From: Chloroflexi bacterium UBA6622
GTDB taxonomy: Bacteria; Chloroflexota; UBA11872
Direction of reading: 5' to 3'
Assembly (NCBI GenBank): GCA_002433065.1
Contig: DJHK01000013.1
Location: 1 to 11,723, forward strand
DNA length: 11,723 bases
Part shown: positions 7,595 to 11,723 of the stretch, piece by piece
How the letters are laid out: every line of letters begins with the position of its first letter
Numbering within the stretch: the stretch's first letter is position 1
Notes under the pieces: generated by a model
What the model was told of the DNA's origin: nothing
What the model saw: the letters and a program-made list of their open reading frames with translations, nothing else
Database searches by the model: none
Made by a program: the position numbers and the translations under genes

Positions 7595-8062
7595 TTAGTT
7601 GTTACAGGCGCCAGTTTGTACGCCAGATCCGTCAGTGTTAAACGAACTTCCACAGCCACAGGTGGATTGCGCATTGGGATTTCGGACCGTAAATCCTCGG
7701 CCCATCATGCTGTCAACGAAGTCTATTTCAGCTCCGACCATCATGTGAGCAGTATTGGTGTCCAGGTAAATGTTCACCCCGCGTGATTCAAGCACGATGT
7801 CCGTTGGCTCCGGAGCCCGTGCGATGGCCATCGCATACTGGAATCCAGCGCATCCGCCTCCGTTGACAGCGACCTTAAGCGCTCCAGATGTTTGACCCTT
7901 GCCGTCGAGGATTTCTGTGAACGCACGGGCAGCTCGCTCGGTTAGCGACACGCCACTGGGAACGGTGGGTTCTTGGGTACCTGCCATAGGAAGGTCGATC
8001 CGTTGTTCACGAGGAGTTTCCTGGGGTAACTGGATGCGTTCTGTTGCGTTCACCGCGCTCAT
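7595..8062 (-). CDS. erpA: A-type iron-sulfur carrier/insertion protein (ErpA/IscA family) with N- and C-terminal extensions
   Basis: A-type carriers receive Fe-S clusters and pass them to apo-enzymes. The HesB/IscA domain (about residues 38-141) begins VSLTERAARAF and includes NGGGCAGFQY (68-77) and STCGCGSSF (133-141). The three cluster-ligand cysteines are C71, C135 and C137. The protein is 155 residues, while the family is usually about 105-125. The extra length is a polar N-terminal arm of about 37 residues and a 14-residue tail with an additional cysteine, C153. The ATG at 8062 gives the full arm. Met26 is a possible shorter start but has no visible ribosome-binding site. The gene stands alone, convergent with murE and divergent from the phosphoesterase gene. 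ErpA versus IscA cannot be decided without a tree, so the symbol is tentative. Confidence 0.88.
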   Translation of the reverse strand: MSAVNATERIQLPQETPREQRIDLPMAGTQEPTVPSGVSLTERAARAFTEILDGKGQTSGALKVAVNGGGCAGFQYAMAIARAPEPTDIVLESRGVNIYLDTNTAHMMVGAEIDFVDSMMGRGFTVRNPNAQSTCGCGSSFNTDGSGVQTGACNN

Positions 8063-8235
8063 GTGGTGTCCCGTCCAAACATGTGTAGAGAGTTGCTGCC
8101 CGAAGAATTGAAGCTAGCATGTGCGTGGCTTTATATCCACAGCTTTCACAGAATGTTTATCAAGGCTGGGGTTATATCTGTGAAATAATTTCTGGTTCTT
8201 GCTTGCGTTACGGATGGGTGCCTATTCAGGGCAAC
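8063..8235. promoter_or_regulatory. Divergent intergenic region between erpA and the DHH phosphoesterase gene
   Basis: This 173-nt non-coding stretch must hold the 5' control signals of both divergent genes. It contains two AT-rich blocks, TTTATATCC (8130-8138) and GTTATATCTGTGAAATAATT (8171-8190). Read on the minus strand, the first gives TATAAA, a possible -10 for erpA 68 nt upstream of its ATG. The second could serve the plus-strand gene. I could not pair either with a convincing -35 at 16-18 nt, so individual promoters are not called. No riboswitch-like fold was recognised. Confidence 0.35.
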
Positions 8236-9246
8236 ATGACTCAAAGTGATAAACGTCGATCTGTGATTGCTCACATTCGTCGTTCTCGGCGGCCATTGCT
8301 GGTTTCGCATAGCAATCCAGATCCGGATAGCCTGGGCTCGGTGATTGGTCTGGCTGATGTTTTCACGGCGCTAGGTGCAGCGCCGGTTGTTGCAGTTCAC
8401 AAACCGGATACTGTGGACGATGTTTTGGCTAAGATTCCTGGCCTGTCACAGATTGTGCCTCTCACCAAGAATTTGCTTGAGAGTCCGCCGGATGCTCGGG
8501 GATTTGACGCGGTTTTTGCTTTAGACACGGCCACTCCTGAATTATTGGGCGTTGATGACGAGATTCGTGAAGCTTTACTGGCTGTTCGCCCGGTTATAAA
8601 TATTGACCATCATGTAACTAATTCCTTTTATGGCAACGTGAACTATGTGGTGGATGCTGCTGCTGCCGCTGAAGTGGTCTGGACGCTGGTTGCTGATCTG
8701 CGGGTTAGCCTTTCTGTTGAGGGTGCTATAGCCCTACAGGCGGGGCTGGTGGCTGACACACTGGGCTTTCAAACCAGAGACACGAGGCCCCGCACTCTCC
8801 GGGCTGCTGCTGCCCTGTTAGATATTGGTGGTGAAACATCTGGGGTTGCTAGGCAGGTGCTCAGTTCCCGTACTTATGAGGCGTCTCGGCTTCTTGGTGC
8901 TGCTCTCGCAGCAGCAGAGCACACGGCTGATGGGCGTTTGATTTGGACTACCGTGACCGCTGAAATGGCGTCAGATGTTGGCTTGGCGGTGGGTGAAGCT
9001 CAGGGTATTCCTCATGCATTACAGGATATTGCTGACGTGGTAATCGCGGCTGTGTTTTACGAGAGTGATCCGGGTAATACCCGAGTGAGCTTGCGTTCTC
9101 ATGGTCCACGGATCGATCACGTTGCGGCCGAATTTGGTGGTGGTGGCCATGCTTTGGCTGCTGGGGCCAGTGTAGAGGGTGGCGTGCGAAAGGTTTCCGA
9201 GCAGGTGGTAAGTCGTCTGAAAGAGGTTTTGTTGATACAGGGTTAG
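8236..9246 (+). CDS. nrnA: DHH/DHHA1 phosphoesterase, NrnA-like oligoribonuclease/pAp phosphatase
   Basis: NrnA-type enzymes use Mn2+ to degrade very short RNAs from the 5' end and often dephosphorylate 3'-phosphoadenosine 5'-phosphate. From the ATG at 8236 the protein has 336 residues, the usual family length. Motif I is SHSNPDPDSLGS (24-35; D29, D31), motif II is VFALDTA (93-99; D97), motif III is INIDHHVTNS (121-130; D124, H125, H126) and motif IV is VADTLGF (172-178; D174). The DHHA1 domain ends with the substrate-binding GGGGHALAAG (301-310). The reading frame stays open upstream to ATG 8119, but those 39 residues are unlike the family. AGGG (8228-8231) lies 4 nt before ATG 8236, supporting the shorter form. 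In many Gram-positives the homologue sits next to rbfA/truB; here it stands alone. Which of the two activities dominates is not visible. Confidence 0.88.
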   Translation: MTQSDKRRSVIAHIRRSRRPLLVSHSNPDPDSLGSVIGLADVFTALGAAPVVAVHKPDTVDDVLAKIPGLSQIVPLTKNLLESPPDARGFDAVFALDTATPELLGVDDEIREALLAVRPVINIDHHVTNSFYGNVNYVVDAAAAAEVVWTLVADLRVSLSVEGAIALQAGLVADTLGFQTRDTRPRTLRAAAALLDIGGETSGVARQVLSSRTYEASRLLGAALAAAEHTADGRLIWTTVTAEMASDVGLAVGEAQGIPHALQDIADVVIAAVFYESDPGNTRVSLRSHGPRIDHVAAEFGGGGHALAAGASVEGGVRKVSEQVVSRLKEVLLIQG

Positions 9247-9268
9247 CGATGCTCTGGCGTAACGTTTT
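9242..9268 (+). terminator. Candidate weak terminator overlapping the phosphoesterase stop codon
   Basis: Around the TAG stop, GTTAGC and GGCGTAAC (9242-9263) can pair as 4+2 bp with one bulged base, and GTTTTAAA follows at once. The stem is poor. The main support is its place at the 3' end and the GTTTTAAA tail, which also follows the hairpin after murE. Confidence 0.22.
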
Positions 9269-9426
9269 AAAGGCTATGTTCGATATCTAAATAAACCCGT
9301 TGACTGTGGGGGATTGCTAGACTCAATGAGCGTCAGGCCGACATCGTGGATATGTTGTTTGCATCAAGGTCGGGCGTGTAAGCAGGACTTCCATGTGTAT
9401 GGTCAGCACCATGGTCAAATTGGTCG
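9247..9426 (+). promoter_or_regulatory. 5' region of the lipoprotein gene with an extended -10-like element
   Basis: This 180-nt non-coding stretch has TTGACT (9300-9305) and TGCTAGACT (9316-9323), an extended -10-like sequence. The gap between them is only 12 nt, too short for a normal sigma-70 pair, so at most the extended -10 is functional. Closer to the gene, ATGGTCA occurs twice (9399-9405 and 9411-9417). The first copy can pair with the intervening ACCAT to form a 5-bp hairpin with a 4-nt loop. The frame before ATG 9427 is open back to a TAA at 9379 but has no start codon. Confidence 0.3.
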
Positions 9427-10200
9427 ATGAGTAGGGCGATGCTGGGCGTGTTGCGGCGACTTGTGTTCGCCTTGATTGTGGTCGGTGTCTTCTCCGCTTG
9501 TGGTGACGATGCGATTTCCGAAGTAGGCACTTTGACGACAACTTCGAACGTCGAGGCTTCGACTCTTGAAGAACCGAAGATGACGGAAAAGGTAACCGTA
9601 GTGGCATTGACCCCGGTGGCTCGAATTGTTCCCAGACGGAAAGTTACAGTGCGTCCTACGGTGCCTATAGTTCCGAAGCCCGTGCAGCTGCCGGAGGAAC
9701 GGCGTGTCGTGTTGAGCCCGACTGTTAGTCCTTCACCAAGCCCTCAGGCCACCTCGGCTCCAGTTACTGTGTCACCAGAGCGGAATGTGCCAACTTCGTC
9801 TACAAGTCCTCTCGCTGACCTGACCGTACAGATACCGGAGACAGCATCTACGTCTGCGTCGGTTGAGCCTCGGGCTGTGGTAGGTCGTATTACGACGACC
9901 CGCGGTGTGGATGGGCTTCAGCGGCCTGAACAGGAAGTGACTGGTTTTATCATTGGTGAACGTGTCTACATCAGTGTGGAATTTCGGGATGTTCGGGACG
10001 GGGCTGTGCTGGGCTTCCGTTGGCGTTCAGCGGGTAGTTGTAATGGTGAGTACGAGACTGAGCCGCAGTCGGCTATCCGCCGAGGATTTTTTGCTTTCTA
10101 CATCAATAACGCCACGTGTCCAGGTGTTTACGATGTTGACATAACTGTTGACCGGAATGTGCAAGGCGAGACCACGTTTACTGTGAGCCATGCGGGATGA
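9427..10200 (+). CDS. Predicted surface lipoprotein with Pro/Thr/Ser-rich stalk and C-terminal beta domain
   Basis: I do not recognise a named family. Residues 1-24 form a signal peptide with basic residues R3, R10 and R11, a hydrophobic core (LVFALIVVGVF) and a lipobox-like FSAC ending at C25, followed by GDD. C25 would be lipidated and anchor the protein outside the membrane. Residues about 35-150 are low-complexity, rich in Pro, Thr, Ser and Val, and look like an extended, possibly glycosylated stalk. Residues about 151-257 alternate hydrophobic and polar residues like an Ig-type or other beta-sandwich domain. Two cysteines there (C205, C231) could form a disulfide. Phe in the lipobox -3 position is not ideal, so a plain membrane anchor is the alternative. 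It has no obvious functional link to its neighbours. A 14-bp hairpin begins at its stop codon. Confidence 0.75.
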   Translation: MSRAMLGVLRRLVFALIVVGVFSACGDDAISEVGTLTTTSNVEASTLEEPKMTEKVTVVALTPVARIVPRRKVTVRPTVPIVPKPVQLPEERRVVLSPTVSPSPSPQATSAPVTVSPERNVPTSSTSPLADLTVQIPETASTSASVEPRAVVGRITTTRGVDGLQRPEQEVTGFIIGERVYISVEFRDVRDGAVLGFRWRSAGSCNGEYETEPQSAIRRGFFAFYINNATCPGVYDVDITVDRNVQGETTFTVSHAG

Positions 10201-10248
10201 TGGTTTCAGAGTTATTGATGTCTTAGGTAGGCTCTGAGCGAACCATCA
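10198..10248 (+). other. Long bulged hairpin starting at the lipoprotein stop codon
   Basis: TGATGGTT (10198-10205) pairs with AACCATCA (10241-10248). TCAGAG (10206-10211) pairs with CTCTGA (10232-10237), and a GCG bulge lies on the 3' arm. The total is 14 Watson-Crick pairs plus a possible T-G pair, around a loop of about 18 nt. The left arm begins with the stop codon itself. No T-run follows directly; the nearest, TTTTTT at 10270-10275, touches the next GTG start. It therefore does not look like a normal terminator. It could stabilise the upstream mRNA 3' end, attenuate read-through, or bind a regulator. Confidence 0.55.
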
Positions 10249-10275
10249 GATCCGTGAATCAGGGAAATATTTTTT

Positions 10276-11388
10276 GTGAAGATTACTAACGTTACGGCCG
10301 AGTTATATGCAAAGCCCTATTCCAAGCCGATAAGCAACGGTAAATACACGTATGTGGCATCAAAAAATGTGATGGTGCGAATCACGACTGATGAAGGGAT
10401 TGAAGGCGTTGGGATTGGTGGGGGGGGCGGATTTTCCTCCGCGCCCGGCAGTGACATTGTGGTTACGACTGTCAACGATATGGCGGCTGTGCTTATCGGG
10501 GAGGATCCCTTTAACGTGGAGCGTATTTGGGCTTCCCTGTATCAGCCCAAAATATTTGGTCGAAAAGGTCTGACGACGCGAGCGATATCGGCTATTGATA
10601 TTGCGATTTGGGATATTGTTGCCAAGGCTGACGGGCGCCCGCTTTACCAAGTGTTAGGTGGCTATACAGATGAGGTCCGGGCTTATATTGCCGGTGGGTA
10701 TTACGAAGACGGTAAGGGGCTATCTGAGCTACAGGAAGAGATGCTTGGATATGTAGAGCAAGGTGCAAATGCCGTGAAGATGAAAATTGGGGCGGTGCCT
10801 TTACGCGAGGATGAGATTCGGGTGCGAGCGGTTCGTGAGGCTATTGGGTCCGAGATTGATCTGCTGGTTGATGCCAACAATGCTTATGTGCATGCTGATG
10901 CGGTTCGAATGGGTCGAATTCTTGAAGAGTACGACGCCTTCTGGTTTGAGGAACCTGTTTCTCCGGACAACATGCGGGGCAGCGCGTTAACTGCACGGTT
11001 GTCAACAGTTCCGGTCGCTGCCGGAGAGAATGAGTACACATCGTGGGGTTTTCGAGAGCTTTTTGAGACAGGTGCTGTTGATATTGTTAATCCCGATGCG
11101 ATGGTCCTTGGAGGTATTACCGAGTATCGCCGTGTGGCCGCTCTTGCTGCAGCCTATGAAATCCCAATTGCCCCGCATGGGTTGCAGGAGATCCATATCC
11201 ATCTCTTGGCGGCGTTTCCCATGCCACTGATCCTCGAGTATTACAACTCGAATGTGGCCGGTCTAAATGACGTAATGTTTCATGAGAAACTTGAGTTGAC
11301 TGACCAGGGGACGGTAAAGCTTCCGTCTGGCCCTGGTCTTGGCCTTACGATCAATTGGGACGCGCTGGCCGAATACAAGGTCGAATAG
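10276..11388 (+). CDS. Mandelate racemase/muconate lactonizing (enolase superfamily) enzyme, probable acid-sugar dehydratase
   Basis: Enolase-superfamily members abstract the proton alpha to a carboxylate on a Mg2+ centre. The 370-residue protein has the alpha+beta capping domain (1-125) and the barrel. The mandelate-racemase subgroup residues are all visible: K168/K170 (KMK), metal ligands D199 (VDANN), E225/226 (FEEP) and E251 (GEN), then D274 (NPDAM) with H301 (APHGLQE) as the Asp-His base pair, and E321 (LEYYN). Many enzymes with this set dehydrate sugar acids to 2-keto-3-deoxy acids. An HpcH/HpaI aldolase gene begins 247 nt downstream, which fits that role, but the substrate cannot be named. 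The GTG start is 10 nt after AGGGA. A run of eight G (10420-10427) encodes part of a Gly-rich loop in the cap (48-52). Confidence 0.9.
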   Translation: MKITNVTAELYAKPYSKPISNGKYTYVASKNVMVRITTDEGIEGVGIGGGGGFSSAPGSDIVVTTVNDMAAVLIGEDPFNVERIWASLYQPKIFGRKGLTTRAISAIDIAIWDIVAKADGRPLYQVLGGYTDEVRAYIAGGYYEDGKGLSELQEEMLGYVEQGANAVKMKIGAVPLREDEIRVRAVREAIGSEIDLLVDANNAYVHADAVRMGRILEEYDAFWFEEPVSPDNMRGSALTARLSTVPVAAGENEYTSWGFRELFETGAVDIVNPDAMVLGGITEYRRVAALAAAYEIPIAPHGLQEIHIHLLAAFPMPLILEYYNSNVAGLNDVMFHEKLELTDQGTVKLPSGPGLGLTINWDALAEYKVE

Positions 11389-11408
11389 CTTCTTTTGTTT
11401 TGGAGCTA
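11386..11408 (+). other. Small hairpin at the enolase-family gene stop codon
   Basis: TAGCTTC (11386-11392, beginning with the stop codon) can pair with GGAGCTA (11402-11408) in 7 bp, one of them a T-G pair, around a T-rich 9-nt loop. No T-run follows the stem, so a classic terminator is unlikely. Confidence 0.3.
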
Positions 11409-11635
11409 CCGCTTAGGTTGTGTCCAGCCTTTCTTCAACTGATGCTGAGAGTGAGCTTGGCTCGAAACGTATTTTCCGTAATGAGACTTTTCGGCATCGG
11501 CATAGGAAGCGCGGAACGATTCGTTCGGTCGGTATGCTCAGTGGAAATTGAGTAGTGTCTTTGGTTTAGGGGAAACCGTTCATTGGGTTTTCGAACTATG
11601 ACCGAGGTTCGTCATCCCAACAAGGAGATAGAGAC
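11389..11635 (+). promoter_or_regulatory. 5' region of the HpcH/HpaI aldolase gene
   Basis: This 247-nt region contains no convincing gene; a short frame running through it begins inside the previous gene and looks unlike any family. It holds a 13-nt palindrome GAACGA-T-TCGTTC (11514-11526) and a small hairpin GGTTT-AGGGG-AAACC (11563-11577). A strong Shine-Dalgarno AGGAG (11623-11627) lies 8 nt before the ATG at 11636. The palindrome is a possible operator. The spacing suggests the aldolase has its own promoter, but I could not place one with confidence. Confidence 0.4.
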
Positions 11636-11723
11636 ATGCGACCGAACCGGCTTCGGGAGTTACTGGATGCGGGTAAACCAAGTGTTGGTACCCATGCGAT
11701 GATTTCATGGCCCGGTGTGGTGG
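11636..11723 (+). CDS. HpcH/HpaI-family aldolase (5' part only, cut by the window end)
   Basis: Only 29 codons are present. They begin MRPNRLRELLDAGKPSVGTH and continue into MISWPG, the typical opening of HpcH/HpaI class II aldolases. In those enzymes an N-(K/R)-hydrophobic-(K/R) start, a short helix and a GKP-(S/A)-(V/L)-G turn lead into the first barrel strand. These enzymes split 4-hydroxy-2-oxo acids, including 2-keto-3-deoxy sugar acids, into pyruvate and an aldehyde with a divalent metal. The catalytic His, Arg and metal ligands lie beyond the window. The strong AGGAG site 8 nt upstream fixes the start. Next to an enolase-superfamily dehydratase candidate, a retro-aldol step on its product is a reasonable inference, not something the visible residues show. 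Confidence 0.72.
   Translation, partial: MRPNRLRELLDAGKPSVGTHAMISWPGVV

Noticed and set aside
8132..8141. DnaA-box-like ATATCCACA
   Set aside because: It is a single site with one mismatch, with no cluster, no DNA-unwinding element and no dnaA/dnaN nearby.
8119..8235. 39-residue N-terminal extension of the phosphoesterase starting at ATG 8119
   Set aside because: The residues do not resemble the family, and ATG 8236 has an AGGG just upstream and gives the normal length.
9300..9323. TTGACT...TAGACT as a standard sigma-70 promoter
   Set aside because: The spacer is only 12 nt. At most the extended -10 part could work.
11514..11526. LexA/DinR box (GAAC-N4-GTTC)
   Set aside because: The half-sites are 5 nt apart rather than 4, and no SOS gene is adjacent.
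11355..11555. Small plus-strand open frame of 66 codons after the enolase-family gene
   Set aside because: It starts inside that gene in another frame, has no ribosome-binding site and no recognisable features.
1..11723. tRNA/rRNA genes, CRISPR arrays, insertion sequences, toxin-antitoxin or phage genes
   Set aside because: I looked for these across both strands and saw no cloverleaf, repeat-spacer pattern, transposase, terminal repeats or phage motifs.

Overview
The window reads as a gene-dense chromosomal segment of a free-living bacterium with moderate GC. There are eleven protein genes, no RNA genes, no mobile elements and no CRISPR. The best guess for the source is a Chloroflexota lineage such as the marine SAR202 group. 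This is inference: it rests on a Gram-positive-like rsmI-metG-tatD order, a menaquinone-type prenyl synthase/methyltransferase pair, and a mandelate-racemase-type enolase-superfamily gene next to an HpcH/HpaI aldolase (SAR202 genomes are known for expanded enolase-superfamily paralogues). No marker gene here settles it.

Positions 68-7527 hold seven tightly packed plus-strand genes that look like one operon: rsmI (16S rRNA methyltransferase), metG (methionyl-tRNA synthetase), a TatD-family nuclease, a long-chain polyprenyl diphosphate synthase, menG/ubiE, a FemAB/FemX-like aminoacyltransferase and murE. Junctions are 42 nt or less, and several genes overlap or nearly touch. The operon links translation (rsmI, metG), isoprenoid quinone synthesis (prenyl synthase, menG) and peptidoglycan building (femX-like, murE). 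It ends at a small hairpin that meets a convergent erpA/iscA-type iron-sulfur carrier gene on the minus strand (7595-8062).

A 173-nt divergent intergenic region separates erpA from a DHH/DHHA1 phosphoesterase of the NrnA type (8236-9246). Next come a lineage-specific lipoprotein with a Pro/Thr/Ser-rich stalk (9427-10200), a complete mandelate-racemase-subgroup dehydratase candidate (10276-11388), and the first 29 codons of an HpcH/HpaI aldolase (from 11636), which runs off the window. The last two could form a sugar-acid dehydratase plus retro-aldolase route.

Three observations deserve a second look. (1) The methionyl-tRNA synthetase has an intact methionine pocket, HIGH box and zinc knuckle, but its KMSKS loop reads ELTQS, with both lysines gone. 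(2) The TatD gene has no ATG/GTG/TTG start that keeps its essential HxH metal motif, so it must start at CTG or ATA (or carry a sequence error). (3) A 14-bp bulged hairpin starts exactly at the lipoprotein stop codon, and smaller hairpins sit at or just after three other stop codons. I did not find a clearly new multi-gene system.
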